This document shows positions 43,970 to 53,877 of a stretch of DNA of 64,000 bases, piece after piece. Numbering within the stretch: position 1 is the stretch's first letter; each line of letters begins with the position of its first letter. This DNA is from Winogradskyella ludwigii (GTDB lineage Bacteria > Bacteroidota > Bacteroidia > Flavobacteriales > Flavobacteriaceae): NCBI RefSeq assembly GCF_013403985.1, contig NZ_JABFDF010000002.1, forward strand, positions 310,001 through 374,000, given 5' to 3'. The notes under the pieces were generated by a model. The model worked only from the letters and a program-made list of their open reading frames with translations. It did not search any database and was not told where the DNA came from. Position numbers and translations under genes: made by a program.

Positions 43970-44525
43970 ATCGTTTCAATAAATAGCTATTGAATTTATA
44001 AAATCCGAATCCTGCTAAAGCTCCAAAGGTTAAACCACAAAGTAAATCTAAAGGATAATGTACACCTACATAAATACGACTATAAGCTACAATTAAACTC
44101 CAAATTAATAATAGGTAGATTAAGTTTTTATAATAAGGTTTTAGTAACAAGCCTGCAAAAATAGCTGCAGCCATTGAGTTTGAAGAATGCCCAGAGAAAA
44201 AACCATATTTCCCACATCGTGGCGCTATAAAGCGTGTTAAATCCATGACACCTTCTGCTCTACATGGTCTTGGTCGTTGTATGGTATGTTTAAAAAGATT
44301 GGTGATTTGGTCTGTGAAGGTTATCATGGCTGCAATAACAAAAACCATAAGTAGCAACGCTTTCCAACCCATTTTTTTATAGATTAAAAATAGTAAAATA
44401 GCATATAATGGAGCAAACGTAAACTCATGCGTTATAGCAAGCCATAAACCATCCCAAGATTCCGAACCTAAATTATTAAGATATAAAAAAAGTTCTTTAT
44501 CGTATTCTAACAATTGATCTAGCAT
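43956..44525 (-). CDS. PAP2-family lipid phosphatase
   Basis: 189 aa with five or six membrane helices. The three catalytic motifs are complete: K79-x6-R-P (KHTIQRPRP), SGH at 111-113 (FFSGHSSNS), and SR-x5-H-x3-D from residue 149 to 160 (SRIYVGVHYPLD). This class includes undecaprenyl-pyrophosphate phosphatases, lipid A 1-/4'-phosphatases (LpxE/F) and phosphatidylglycerol-phosphate phosphatases. Recycling of the carrier for the neighbouring GT2/GT39 system is plausible but unproven. It shares its 44525 boundary base with the small acidic gene upstream and overlaps the GT39 gene convergently by 14 bp. Confidence 0.9.
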   Translation of the reverse strand: MLDQLLEYDKELFLYLNNLGSESWDGLWLAITHEFTFAPLYAILLFLIYKKMGWKALLLMVFVIAAMITFTDQITNLFKHTIQRPRPCRAEGVMDLTRFIAPRCGKYGFFSGHSSNSMAAAIFAGLLLKPYYKNLIYLLLIWSLIVAYSRIYVGVHYPLDLLCGLTFGALAGFGFYKFNSYLLKRFISN

Positions 44526-44752
44526 TAATCGTCGTATCTAGCCACTTCTCTATCGTAAAAATCTGTAGCTTGTTGAATATAGTTTTCAGTTTCTGTTTCT
44601 AATTCCTTTTCATCATGCTCATCGAATTCTTCAAACCATTCTACCTCATCGTTCTCTAAATTAATAATAAAACGAGGGAATTCTGTATGTATTATGAAAA
44701 TCGCATTTGGATAATCTGTATTGTCGCCAAGTATAAATTTTGGTAGTTCCAT
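44525..44752 (-). CDS. Small acidic hypothetical protein, 75 aa
   Basis: 75 aa, strongly acidic in the second half (WFEEFDEHDEKELETETENY). The N-terminal half is beta-like (FILGDNTDYPNAIFIIHTEF, PRFIINLENDEVEWF). No membrane segment or signal. I do not recognise the family. Its stop shares one base with the PAP2 start, which indicates co-transcription. Function unknown. Confidence 0.7.
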   Translation of the reverse strand: MELPKFILGDNTDYPNAIFIIHTEFPRFIINLENDEVEWFEEFDEHDEKELETETENYIQQATDFYDREVARYDD

Positions 44753-44876
44753 TTTATAAGTTTGAAGTTGGAAGCGTTACGCTCTAAGTTCTGTTTAATT
44801 TAAGTTACAAATATATAGAATTTGAATGAGCTCTTCGACTTATATTAAACTATCGAAAACTGAACAAACACATCTA

Positions 44877-46256
44877 TTAATTTACTGCTTTTGCAATAAG
44901 TTTTTTGGTAAGGATATTAAATCTAATAAAAAGCAAAATTGCAGCTACAGTTAATCCTGCAATGAGTCCTACCCAAATACCAAGACTACCATAAACGTCT
45001 TCTTTACCTAAAAAATAACTAATAGGAAAACCAACAACCCAATACGAAATAAATGTAATTATAGTTGGTATTTTTACATCTTGAAGTCCTCTTAGAGCTC
45101 CAAGAGCAATAACCTGAAGACTATCACTAATTTGAAAAACCGCTGCAGCGAGCAAGAGTGTTGCTGCTATTTTAACTACTTCTGCAGTATCTACTGCATT
45201 CTCTGGATCATCTAAATCTACATACATGTCCGGAAGAAATTGATGAAATATCACAAAAAACAAAGCAAAAACAACGGCAAAAATAAAACCGACAAAAAAT
45301 ATAGATTCTGCAATACGCTTAAGTGATTTAAAATCTTTAAGCCCTTTTTGATTACCAACTCTAATCATCGCAGCTACACTTAATCCTGTAGCCACCATAA
45401 AGGTCATAGAAGATAAGTTAAGTGCTATTTGATTTGCTGCTTGTGCATTAGCACCTAACGTACCACTTAACCAAATAGCTGCTGTAAAAATACCAACTTC
45501 GAAAAACATTTGCATGGCACTTGGTAATCCTAAATGACTTATTTTTTTAATGGGATATTTTTTTAATTCAAAGAATTTAATATTAGTAACATAAGGTTTC
45601 GATTTCTCACGTTTTGCGAGTAACCACCATAAGTAAGCTACCATAACAAAACGAGAAACTAAAGTTCCCACTGCGGCTCCTACAATTCCCATTTCTGGAC
45701 AACCAAACTTCCCAAAAATTAATACATAGTTAATAGCAACGTTGAGCAGATTAGCCACAATAGTTGCATACATAGGATATTTTGTTAGCGATAAACCATC
45801 ACTAAACTGCTTAAATGCCTGAAAAACAATCAAAGGAACCAATGAAAATGCCACCAAATCTAAATACGGAATGGCAAGATCTACCACTGCTTCTGGCTGA
45901 TCCATAACATACATTAATGGCTTTGCAAATAACAACATGGCAAATAGAACTAATCCTAAAACTGTACAAAGAAAAAGGCCATGTTTAAAAACTGACTTAC
46001 CTTTTTGAAAGTTATTCTCAGTATCTGCTTCTGCTACTAAAGGTGTAATGGCTGTAGAAAAACCAATACCAATAGACATTGCAATAAAAATAAAACTATT
46101 ACCTAAGGACACAGCCGCTAATTCTGTAGCACCTAATTGCCCAACCATAATATTATCTATAAAACTCACAAAAGTATGCCCAAGCATACCCAACATCACA
46201 GGTGATGCGAGTTTGAGATTATATCTAAATTCTTTAGTGTAATTGCTTAAAACCAT
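44877..46256 (-). CDS. MATE-family efflux transporter
   Basis: 459 aa with about 12 membrane helices in two homologous halves. The N-terminal half has MLGMLGHTFVSFIDNIMVGQ with LGATELAAVSLGNS, the typical MATE signature. IGIGFSTAITPLVAEADTEN lies at the beginning of the cation-binding helix, with an acidic residue expected for Na+/H+ coupling. It should export cationic drugs or metabolites using an ion gradient. The gene stands alone, 124 bp downstream of the small acidic gene's start region, with its own leader. Substrate is not predictable. Confidence 0.93.
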   Translation of the reverse strand: MVLSNYTKEFRYNLKLASPVMLGMLGHTFVSFIDNIMVGQLGATELAAVSLGNSFIFIAMSIGIGFSTAITPLVAEADTENNFQKGKSVFKHGLFLCTVLGLVLFAMLLFAKPLMYVMDQPEAVVDLAIPYLDLVAFSLVPLIVFQAFKQFSDGLSLTKYPMYATIVANLLNVAINYVLIFGKFGCPEMGIVGAAVGTLVSRFVMVAYLWWLLAKREKSKPYVTNIKFFELKKYPIKKISHLGLPSAMQMFFEVGIFTAAIWLSGTLGANAQAANQIALNLSSMTFMVATGLSVAAMIRVGNQKGLKDFKSLKRIAESIFFVGFIFAVVFALFFVIFHQFLPDMYVDLDDPENAVDTAEVVKIAATLLLAAAVFQISDSLQVIALGALRGLQDVKIPTIITFISYWVVGFPISYFLGKEDVYGSLGIWVGLIAGLTVAAILLFIRFNILTKKLIAKAVN

Positions 46257-46355
46257 GGTGCAAAAGTACTACTTCCATTTAGTTTTAATAATGAAATATT
46301 TGCTAAATAATAGAAAGCATAAGAGTTTAAAATAGAACTCTAAAACAAAGTGAAA

Positions 46356-46865
46356 TTAATCGATTCTAGTTGCGTGTGTTAGAAACGATAAGCCTTGCTG
46401 ACCAGATGTAGATGTCATTACTCCTTCAAAAATAGGCTCAGGAGAGGCTTTTGGAGTTTTCCAATCAAAAATAAAATTACCTCCTGTACCACCAGCAACA
46501 TCAACTTCATTAATAACAATATCTATAGTTTCCATTGGAGATAAATATACAGGCTTATCAATATAAGCTTTTAATAATGTTCCGTGGGTATCGTAATAAT
46601 TAACATTAAATAAATAGAGACTATCTTTAATACTTGTATTTCTAATACTTATCATCGCAGTAAGGTTATAGGTTTTATGCTGCGAATAACTATAAATCTG
46701 AGAGTAAACAGATAAATAAGATTTCCCTGAAATTAAAGAATCTATCGGTTGAATAGAGGCTTCTCTCTCACTCCAGTCAATTTTTTCATGCTCATCATTA
46801 CCTAACGTTTCATTACAAGAATAAAAACAAAAAAGAACTATTATTAAACCTATTACTTTTTTCAT
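46356..46865 (-). CDS. DUF3124 domain-containing lipoprotein
   Basis: About 169 aa from the ATG at 46865. The frame starts at 46877 with MHHI, but MKKVIGLIIVLFCFYSC is a proper lipoprotein signal peptide with the lipobox Cys at residue 17. The remaining protein matches DUF3124: SYLSVYSQIYSYSQHKTYNL, then LTAMISIRNTSIKDSLYLFN, and a closing GGTGGNFIFDWKTP. It is a beta-sandwich-like periplasmic protein of unknown role. The next gene downstream (MATE) is 100 bp away. No regulatory element is evident. Confidence 0.85.
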   Translation of the reverse strand: MKKVIGLIIVLFCFYSCNETLGNDEHEKIDWSEREASIQPIDSLISGKSYLSVYSQIYSYSQHKTYNLTAMISIRNTSIKDSLYLFNVNYYDTHGTLLKAYIDKPVYLSPMETIDIVINEVDVAGGTGGNFIFDWKTPKASPEPIFEGVMTSTSGQQGLSFLTHATRID

Positions 46866-47025
46866 AATGTGATGCATTAATTTACTGTTCTATACAAAAA
46901 TAGCAGATTGGAGTTAGTTTATATCATTAATCATAAAGATATATTCCAAATATGACTAACAATAAAGTGCATAAGCTATAGCAGATAACACTTACCATAG
47001 CTTATGCACAATTTAAATAAAATTC

Positions 47026-47511
47026 TTACTTTACCATATTGGTCAACAGACCATTAATTAATTTATTCCATTTTTCTATTGATGCTATTTCCCCACTGAA
47101 CTGAAAACTAACTTGTGCATTATAAAACTCTAAAATAATATTAGACTCATTTGTATTTGCTGCAGTAAGTTTTAAACTGAGTTGGTCAATGACTTCACTT
47201 TTATTAGCATTTAACCTTGTGTTTTTTACAATTTCACAATTTCTAATTGTTGTAAGGTCTGCAAATTGAGACTCTAATACATCGTCTTTACTTGAGACAA
47301 AAGAAACCGTATTTTTCACCTTATCTACGCCTATAGCATAATTTCCGCAGATCTCGTATTCTGTTACTTTACCTTGATGTTGTTCTGCTACATTTCTAAG
47401 CGCTAATAGTAATTCCTTTTTCTTTTTAGCTCTAGTTCTGTTAGTTATTATAAAAGGTATTGCACAAAGTGCAACACAGATAGTTCCTATGATAGTTATT
47501 CCTAAATCCAT
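47026..47511 (-). CDS. Hypothetical membrane-anchored protein, 161 aa
   Basis: 161 aa. One N-terminal membrane helix (about residues 3-23, ITIIGTICVALCAIPFIITN) is followed by basic residues (RTRAKKKKELL), so the bulk is cytoplasmic. The soluble part has a repeated beta pattern (NYAIGVDKVKNTVSFVSSKD and ILEFYNAQVSFQFSGEIASI). I do not recognise a family. It has no close neighbour on the same strand; 114 bp separate it from the next gene. Function unknown. Confidence 0.7.
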   Translation of the reverse strand: MDLGITIIGTICVALCAIPFIITNRTRAKKKKELLLALRNVAEQHQGKVTEYEICGNYAIGVDKVKNTVSFVSSKDDVLESQFADLTTIRNCEIVKNTRLNANKSEVIDQLSLKLTAANTNESNIILEFYNAQVSFQFSGEIASIEKWNKLINGLLTNMVK

Positions 47512-47624
47512 TGTTATGTTTTTTTAAATTTTTGATATAATGATTTCTGTATGAAGTGGACAGCCACGACATATTAATACGTTAATTATGACTACACGTG
47601 AGCGTAGTGACTAAAAAACATAGA

Positions 47625-47999
47625 TTACCAAAAATTATGGAAAGGAAAAATAAGATCAGACTTTCTTTGCCTAATCAAAAGGGTATTGAAGTGATTATCG
47701 TATTGTTTAAACTTCGCATTAAATAGTAATTCATTTGAAAATGAAATTACTGCAAAGCCTTGAAAAGGTAATTTATAATTTGGTTCTGCATATTCTGATA
47801 AGACAGAAACTGAAACCTCAGATTGTTGTGTATGAAGGAAATGTCTAACAGAAGACGTTGTGAGATAATCCTCTTTTCCATTATTTTGTACAAAAGCTTG
47901 CGTATTGGATTTTGGTAATGTTTGTGCAGAAACACAAATACCAAAACAATAGATTGAAATAAGTAATAATACCCTTAATATTTGAGGTGTATTTCTCAT
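47625..47999 (-). CDS. Hypothetical secreted protein, 124 aa
   Basis: 124 aa. A signal peptide-like start (LRVLLLISIYCFGICVSAQT, cleavage probably after SAQ) suggests export. The rest is polar with no recognised domain; QAFVQNNGKEDYLTTSSVRH and QGFAVISFSNELLFNAKFKQ are the clearest segments. Its ATG lies 1 bp after the stop of the antiporter gene, so it is probably the second gene of that transcript. Function unknown. Codon use is ordinary, supporting a real gene. Confidence 0.65.
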   Translation of the reverse strand: MRNTPQILRVLLLISIYCFGICVSAQTLPKSNTQAFVQNNGKEDYLTTSSVRHFLHTQQSEVSVSVLSEYAEPNYKLPFQGFAVISFSNELLFNAKFKQYDNHFNTLLIRQRKSDLIFPFHNFW

Positions 48000-48000
48000 T

Positions 48001-49473
48001 TTAAGTTATAGAATTTTGATCAAGTACACTATTCACTTCGTTTAAGCTATCTTCATTATCTAACAAGACCACAAGTATATCATTAGCTTCAACAACAGTT
48101 GAACCACCTGGTCTAACAAATTTATTATCTCGTTTAATCATTATAATAAATGCTGATCTTGGAAAATGCAAATCTATGATTCTTTTATCTACAGCAAAAC
48201 TATTTGGAGCGATAAATACTTCTTCCATTGCCGATTTTGGTAAATTTAAAATATACCTATCATTTTCTGCTATAGGTTTTGCTTTTTCAGGCAATGCAAC
48301 ATTTAACCATTTTGCAAAAAGAGATAAAGTTGTTCCTTGAATTAAAACTGACGTAACAGATATAAAAAACACAATATTAAAAATCATATTTGCTTTATCA
48401 ATACCTGCGAGAAGCGGATATGTTGCAAACACAATAGGAACTGCACCTCGCAAACCAACCCAAGAAATATAGAAACGTCTCTTAAGTTTCATTTTAAAAA
48501 ACATTAAGCTTATAAATACACTTATTGGTCTCGCCACTACTATAAGAAATATAGAAATAAGCAGTCCTATTCCCATATAAGGTATAATTTGAGAAGGAAA
48601 AACAAGTAAACCCAGTGTAAGGAATAAAACAATTTGCATTAACCACGCTATTCCGTCAAACATTTTTAGAATTGTAGATTTATGTATTAAATCTTGGTTT
48701 CCTAAATAAACAGCACATATATATATGGCAAGAAACCCATTACCACCAACAAAGTCTGTTGCAGAAAACGTAATAAACATTAATGCAATAACTAAAACAG
48801 GATAAAGTCCTTCAAAACTTAGTTTAATTTTATTAATAATAATCTTACTCAAATTACCAAAAGCAAAACCTAAGACACCTCCTAAAAGCATTTGCTGAAA
48901 GAACATCATAACCATAGAGAAAATACTCTGATCTTGATTAATGACCAAGGTTAAACAAGCAAGCGTTAACACATAAGCCATAGGGTCGTTACTACCACTT
49001 TCTAACTCTAAAGTTGGTCTTAAATTGGTTTTTAAAGCTAAATTTTTTGATCGTAAGATTGAAAACACGGCTGCTGCATCTGTAGACGATACAATAGAAC
49101 CAAGTAATAAACTTTCATAAATAGTAAAATCTGTAACAAACCAAACAAATGTACCCAATGAAACTGCCGTAAGAAAAACACCAACCGTAGATAAAACAAG
49201 TCCTTCTCTAAGTATGGGTTTTATGGCTTTAAAATTGGTATCTAAACCTCCTGAAAACAATATAAAGTTAAGAGAAACAATACCTATAAACTGTGCTAAT
49301 TTAGGATCATCAAAACGAATACCTCCAATACCATCCGAGCCTGCTAACATTCCGATAGCTAAAAAGAGGATTAGTGTTGGAACACCAAATTTATAAGATG
49401 TCTTACCCACTATGATACTTATAAAAAGTAATAGCGAGCCAACTAATAATATGTTTTCTGTGGTTAAATTCAT
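48001..49473 (-). CDS. K+/H+ antiporter, NhaP2/CvrA type (CPA1)
   Basis: 490 aa. Residues ~1-390 form the CPA1 membrane domain with about 12-13 helices; GSIVSSTDAAAVFSILRSKN (about residues 126-145) and ELESGSNDPMAYVLTLACL (about 156-174) carry the family's acidic transport residues. Residues ~395-490 are a soluble C-terminal TrkA_C/RCK-C-type domain (FAVDKRIIDLHFPRSAFIIM; GGSTVVEANDILVVL), typical of NhaP2. It should exchange cytoplasmic K+ for H+. A small secreted protein gene follows immediately downstream. Confidence 0.92.
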   Translation of the reverse strand: MNLTTENILLVGSLLLFISIIVGKTSYKFGVPTLILFLAIGMLAGSDGIGGIRFDDPKLAQFIGIVSLNFILFSGGLDTNFKAIKPILREGLVLSTVGVFLTAVSLGTFVWFVTDFTIYESLLLGSIVSSTDAAAVFSILRSKNLALKTNLRPTLELESGSNDPMAYVLTLACLTLVINQDQSIFSMVMMFFQQMLLGGVLGFAFGNLSKIIINKIKLSFEGLYPVLVIALMFITFSATDFVGGNGFLAIYICAVYLGNQDLIHKSTILKMFDGIAWLMQIVLFLTLGLLVFPSQIIPYMGIGLLISIFLIVVARPISVFISLMFFKMKLKRRFYISWVGLRGAVPIVFATYPLLAGIDKANMIFNIVFFISVTSVLIQGTTLSLFAKWLNVALPEKAKPIAENDRYILNLPKSAMEEVFIAPNSFAVDKRIIDLHFPRSAFIIMIKRDNKFVRPGGSTVVEANDILVVLLDNEDSLNEVNSVLDQNSIT

Positions 49474-49703
49474 TATTTAAATACTTCAATTTAAGCAAGC
49501 GTAAATTTAGCTATTTAATCAACTAAATTGATTAAATAGCAAGTTTTAAAATGTTGCAGTATAATAAATTATCATCTTACATAAAACCGGGTTATATATT
49601 AACACTATTCACAGCAGAACACAACTTTAACTACCAAATTAACAGCAACTTAGTTTAATATATATAAAAAAAATAAGATAGCCATTTCAGCAATTATCAC
49701 CTC
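49474..49703. other. 230-bp AT-rich intergenic region
   Basis: Between the divergently organised antiporter start and the NPD gene stop. Contains TTTAATCAACTAAATTGATTAAAT, a palindrome-like segment near 49515-49538, that could be a terminator-like or operator hairpin. No coding frame found. Confidence 0.4.
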
Positions 49704-50645
49704 TTAGAATGAAGCAACGGTCTTTTTTGCGTCTTCAAACTCAGTAATCATATCATTTACAATTTCTGCAACTGGTTTTACACTATGAATTAAACCTGCA
49801 ACTTGCCCAATCTCTAATTCCCCATCTTCTAAATCTCCTTCAAACATGCCTCGTTTGGCTCTAGCCCTTCCTAATAATTGTTTGAGTTGTTCTGGTGTTG
49901 GACTTGTTTTATAAAGCTCTTGTAATTCATTATAGAATTTATTTTTCACCAATCTTACAGGTGCCAATTCTTTTAAAGTTAGTTGTGTATCACCTTCTTT
50001 AGCATTGACAACCACTTTTTTAAACTCTTGGTGTGCAGAAGACTCTTCACTAGCAACAAATCGGCTTCCTACTTGTACTCCATCTGCTCCTAAAATCATA
50101 CAAGCTAACATAGCTTTTCCTGTGGCAATACCTCCTGCTGCAATTAATGGAATTTGTAGTTGTTCTTTTACCATTGGAATCAACGTTAAGGTTGTAGTTT
50201 CATCTCTTCCGTTGTGTCCTCCGGCTTCAAATCCTTCTGCCACAATAGCATCTACTCCAGCTTCCTCTGACTTTAAAGCGAATTTTACACTGCTAACCAC
50301 ATGCACAACTGTAATGCCTTTGTCTTGTAACCATTTGGTCCATGTTTTAGGGTTTCCTGCAGACGTAAATACAATTTTAACACCTTCTTCTACAATGATA
50401 TCCATTATTTCTTGAACATTTGGATACAACATAGGCACGTTTACACCAAACGGTTGGTCTGTTGCTGCTTTACATCTCTGAATGTGTTCTCGTAAAACAT
50501 CTGGATACATAGAACCTGCACCAATTAAACCTAATATTCCAGAATTACTTGCTGCTGATGCTAATTCCCAGCCGCTATTCCAAATCATTCCTGCTTGAAT
50601 AATTGGATATTTGATATTGAAAAGTGATGTGATTCTATTTGCCAT
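49704..50645 (-). CDS. Nitronate monooxygenase / NPD-like flavoprotein
   Basis: 313 aa TIM-barrel flavoprotein. NIKYPIIQAGMIWNSGWELA (about residues 9-28), VEGFEAGGHNG with the catalytic His (about 141-150), PLIAAGGIATGKAMLA and GADGVQVGSRFVAS are the FMN-binding elements of the 2-nitropropane dioxygenase family. Members either oxidise nitronates or act as enoyl-ACP reductase-like (FabK) proteins; the sequence alone does not settle which. It is monocistronic, with 231 bp of AT-rich DNA downstream and 69 bp upstream to the subtilase gene. Confidence 0.9.
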   Translation of the reverse strand: MANRITSLFNIKYPIIQAGMIWNSGWELASAASNSGILGLIGAGSMYPDVLREHIQRCKAATDQPFGVNVPMLYPNVQEIMDIIVEEGVKIVFTSAGNPKTWTKWLQDKGITVVHVVSSVKFALKSEEAGVDAIVAEGFEAGGHNGRDETTTLTLIPMVKEQLQIPLIAAGGIATGKAMLACMILGADGVQVGSRFVASEESSAHQEFKKVVVNAKEGDTQLTLKELAPVRLVKNKFYNELQELYKTSPTPEQLKQLLGRARAKRGMFEGDLEDGELEIGQVAGLIHSVKPVAEIVNDMITEFEDAKKTVASF

Positions 50646-50714
50646 TTCTTTTAAGGTTTTTAATGCACTCTTAAAGAGCTAAAATGAATTCTGTTCTATC
50701 AATTAAATCTTAAA

Positions 50715-52328
50715 TCAATGCTTTATAAATTTCATTGTTTTTGAAGATTCTTCGTTAATAAGTTTAATAAAGTAGACGCCTGCTATAAACTCTGAAACAT
50801 TAATAACTTGAGAGTTGCCTTGTACTAATTGATGTAAAACTTGCTGACCTAATTGATTATAAATTAAGAATTCTATAGGATTTACATCAGAAGGATATAT
50901 GATAATGAGTTCTGTTCTTACTGGATTAGGATAAAAGCTAAAGTTCTCGAAAAATTGATCTTCTGTAGCTAATGCTAAATTTCTAGCGAGTTCTAAATCT
51001 GGAATACCAAAACCAAGGAAATTGTCTGGTTCCGTGAATTGGGAAGCTGATTGCCTTACAAAACTCATAACTTCTGTTGGTGCCATATCTGGAATAGCTT
51101 GCCATAACGACGCGATTCCGCCACACAGAATTGGAGAACTAAATGAGGTTCCATTATTCTGAACCATACTATTAAACTCATTTATAACAAAAGCAGCTCC
51201 GCCTCTTGCGACCACATCTGGCTTTTGATAACCAACTTGCGCTACACTTCCTTGCGAGCTAAACGCAACATAAAGTCCATCTGCATCTACTCCACCAATA
51301 CTTAAAACATCTGGAGAATCTCCAGGTGCACCAACGGTTTGCCAAGTTGTTGCTCCAGAATTCCCTGCGCTCACTACAACTAAAATTCCTTTTTCTACTG
51401 CAATTGAAGCACCTTTAGAGATATAAGCTACCTCTCCATCCATATCAGCTGGTGTATAACTATAACTATCATTATCATAAGTTTGATACCCTAGAGACGT
51501 ATTAATCATATCTACTCCCAAACTATCAGCACGCTCTGCTGCTTCAACCCAATAACTTTCTTCTACCGGATTTTCACTTCCTGCATCTTCTGTTCTAAAC
51601 ACATAATATGACGCATCTGGGGCAGTGCCTACAAATTGATCTTGGATAAACCCAGCCATTGTACTTAACACTTTAGTACCATGATTACTGCCTGTATAAT
51701 CGTAGACATTTGATGTTCTATCTACAAAATCATAACCATTTAACAAATCGCCATTATCTCGTAAACGCTGAAATGCTTGCATGGTATTAACGTTTGGGAA
51801 TCCAGAATCCAACACAGCAATAGTAATGCCTTCGCCTGTAAAATCTGCTAAATGAAGCTGATCTACATTAATCATTTCTACTTGGTTTTGAGTGTCTCCG
51901 TATGTAAACGCTATTGTTTCATCTTCAATTTCTGTTTTACTAGAACTTAAAACGCTTCTTGATAAGGTATTTAAACTATTATTCGCGAAATCAATACTTT
52001 CAACAAAAGATAATTCAATTAAATTACTAATATCTACTTCTGTTCCTCTCACGTGAATAGCATTAAACCATTTTGATTTGGCCATTACAGTAATACCTAT
52101 TTGCGTTTTTAAATCTGAAATATAACTTTCGTTAACTGGAACATCACGTTGGTCAATTGCTATATTATGATTCTGCTTTCGATCTATAGCTTTTTGAGAA
52201 AGAATACTAAGCGGATTTGCTATTGAAGTTTCAACATTAGATTTGTCTGTGAGGTAAATCCATGCGTCTTCTTGTGCAAATCCATATGTTATGAAAACTA
52301 AAAATAGCAGTGTTAAGTTTTTTTTCAT
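50715..52328 (-). CDS. Subtilisin-like S8 protease with type IX secretion sorting domain
   Basis: 537 aa. A signal peptide (MKKNLTLLFLVFITYGFAQ) is followed by a pro-region (about residues 20-150). The catalytic triad is Asp174 (AVLDSGFP), His216 (SNHGTKV) and Ser395 (GTSFSSP), so the enzyme should be active. The last ~75 residues (FSFYPNPVRTELIIIYPSDV ... AGVYFIKL) form a type IX secretion (Por) C-terminal sorting domain, so it is exported across the outer membrane and anchored or released. The T9SS machinery itself is not in the window. It lies 69 bp upstream of the NPD gene. Confidence 0.93.
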   Translation of the reverse strand: MKKNLTLLFLVFITYGFAQEDAWIYLTDKSNVETSIANPLSILSQKAIDRKQNHNIAIDQRDVPVNESYISDLKTQIGITVMAKSKWFNAIHVRGTEVDISNLIELSFVESIDFANNSLNTLSRSVLSSSKTEIEDETIAFTYGDTQNQVEMINVDQLHLADFTGEGITIAVLDSGFPNVNTMQAFQRLRDNGDLLNGYDFVDRTSNVYDYTGSNHGTKVLSTMAGFIQDQFVGTAPDASYYVFRTEDAGSENPVEESYWVEAAERADSLGVDMINTSLGYQTYDNDSYSYTPADMDGEVAYISKGASIAVEKGILVVVSAGNSGATTWQTVGAPGDSPDVLSIGGVDADGLYVAFSSQGSVAQVGYQKPDVVARGGAAFVINEFNSMVQNNGTSFSSPILCGGIASLWQAIPDMAPTEVMSFVRQSASQFTEPDNFLGFGIPDLELARNLALATEDQFFENFSFYPNPVRTELIIIYPSDVNPIEFLIYNQLGQQVLHQLVQGNSQVINVSEFIAGVYFIKLINEESSKTMKFIKH

Positions 52329-52442
52329 GGAATTATAAATCTATACGTGTTATCTATACCATTTTCAATTCGAAAAAAGTTAAAAATTACAAGAACTGAC
52401 AACTTCAATTAAAGCTATCATAAATATTAACGCAAAGGCAAA

Positions 52443-53630
52443 TTAAGAAATAACTCCTGAACCTAACAATTCGTCTTCTTGATACCAAGCAACAAACTGT
52501 CCTTCTGTAATTGCAGATTGGTTGTTTTCAAACTCTACATACATACCTGTAGCCACTTTATGCAAGGTTGCTTTTTCTAAGGTTTGTCTATATCTAATTC
52601 TTGCCATTACTGACATGGTTTCGCCTTCGGTTAACGCTAAATCTTCTCTAACCCAATGTAATTCTGCGTTAGATACAAATAATACATTTCTATATAAACC
52701 GGGATGTTGTTTGCCTTGACCTGTGTAAATAATATTATCATTTACATCGGTATCAATAACAAATAAAGGTTCTATTGTACCGCCAACACCTAAGCCTTTT
52801 CGTTGACCTTTGGTAAAATAATGTGCACCTTGGTGTTTACCAACTACTTTTCCGTCTGATAAATTATAAGTCCTTTTTTTAGATAAATAGTCTAGTTCAC
52901 TTTCTTTAGAATCAAACTCAGGAAGTGATTGGTTATAAATATCTAAAGATTCGCTGATCTCAACAATAACACCTTCTTTCGGTTTTAATTGTTGCTGTAA
53001 AAACTCTGGCAATCTTACTTTACCTATAAAACATAAGCCTTGAGAGTCTTTCTTTTCTGCTGTAATTAAATCTTGTGCTTTGGCTATTTCTCTTACTTCT
53101 GGTTTAATTAATTCACCTATAGGAAATAATGCTTTTGATAATTGCTGTTGAGATAGTTGACAAAGAAAATAAGATTGATCTTTGTTATTATCTGCTCCTG
53201 CCAATAATTGATGTATTTGTTTACCATCTTTTTCAATCGTAGATTTTCTACAATAATGACCAGTGGCAACATAATCTGCTCCAAGTTCCATGGCGATATC
53301 CATAAAGACATCAAACTTAATTTCACGGTTGCAAAGTACATCAGGATTTGGTGTGCGTCCTTTTGCATACTCATTAAACATATAGTCTACAATGCGCTCT
53401 TTGTATTGCACACTTAAATCTACCGTTTGAAATGGAATACCTAACTTATCTGCGACTAACATAGCATCGTTGCTATCTTCTAACCAAGGACATTCATCAG
53501 AAATAGTAACAGCATCATCGTGCCAGTTTTTCATAAACAAACCAATAACCTCATAACCTTGCTCTTTTAAAAGATAGGCTGCAACACTAGAATCTACTCC
53601 TCCTGAAAGTCCAACAATGACTCTTTTCAT
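52443..53630 (-). CDS. mnmA: tRNA 2-thiouridine synthase MnmA
   Basis: 395 aa. [12 protein letters not shown] (residues 7-18) is the PP-loop. The two catalytic cysteines are Cys100 in LCNREIKF and Cys200 in [23 protein letters not shown] and VATGHYCR are family signatures. It adenylates C2 of U34 in tRNA-Lys, -Glu and -Gln and inserts sulfur from a persulfide relay. A beta-barrel C-terminal domain ([16 protein letters not shown]) follows. A ~100-nt stem-loop lies directly upstream of its start (53653-53753). Confidence 0.97.
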   Translation of the reverse strand: MKRVIVGLSGGVDSSVAAYLLKEQGYEVIGLFMKNWHDDAVTISDECPWLEDSNDAMLVADKLGIPFQTVDLSVQYKERIVDYMFNEYAKGRTPNPDVLCNREIKFDVFMDIAMELGADYVATGHYCRKSTIEKDGKQIHQLLAGADNNKDQSYFLCQLSQQQLSKALFPIGELIKPEVREIAKAQDLITAEKKDSQGLCFIGKVRLPEFLQQQLKPKEGVIVEISESLDIYNQSLPEFDSKESELDYLSKKRTYNLSDGKVVGKHQGAHYFTKGQRKGLGVGGTIEPLFVIDTDVNDNIIYTGQGKQHPGLYRNVLFVSNAELHWVREDLALTEGETMSVMARIRYRQTLEKATLHKVATGMYVEFENNQSAITEGQFVAWYQEDELLGSGVIS

Positions 53631-53652
53631 ATTATTTAATCGCTTTATATCT

Positions 53653-53753
53653 AAATGCCAATTAGAGTGATTTCAATTATTTAACCAGAATTGTATCGAG
53701 AACAATTTTAACCTCAATTGCTTCTCGATATGAAATCAAAAAAAATGGCATTT
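53653..53753. other. Extended imperfect stem-loop upstream of mnmA
   Basis: Three nested pairings: AAATGCCA (53653-53660) with TGGCATTT (53746-53753); TGATTTCA (53668-53675) with TGAAATCA (53731-53738); and TATCGAGAACAATT (53694-53707) with AATTGCTTCTCGATA (53716-53730) with one bulged base and an 8-nt loop. An 18-nt one-sided bulge and a 7+7 internal loop interrupt the stems. It ends 22 bp before the mnmA start. Could be a leader RNA structure or a small mobile-repeat remnant. Confidence 0.55.
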
Positions 53754-53823
53754 CAATTGATGTGGCGGATTCGAACTTTAAAAATTAGTCCGAAAAACTT
53801 CGGCAAAATTACAAATAAAAAAA

Positions 53824-53844
53824 GGCAATCTTAATAAGATTGCC
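53824..53844 (-). terminator. Rho-independent terminator after the MORN-repeat gene
   Basis: GGCAATCTT, loop AAT, AAGATTGCC: a perfect 9-bp stem. On the minus strand it is followed by TTTTTTT. It lies 34 bp downstream of the stop at 53878. Confidence 0.88.
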
Positions 53845-53877
53845 ATTTTGAAATTCTATTGATAGTATAGTTATAAA

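Noticed and set aside
53761..53785. GGCGGATTCGAACTTT on the plus strand looks like a tRNA T-arm (GTTCGAATCC on the minus strand).
   Set aside because: No acceptor, D or anticodon arm can be folded around it, so it is not a tRNA gene; perhaps a fragment or chance.
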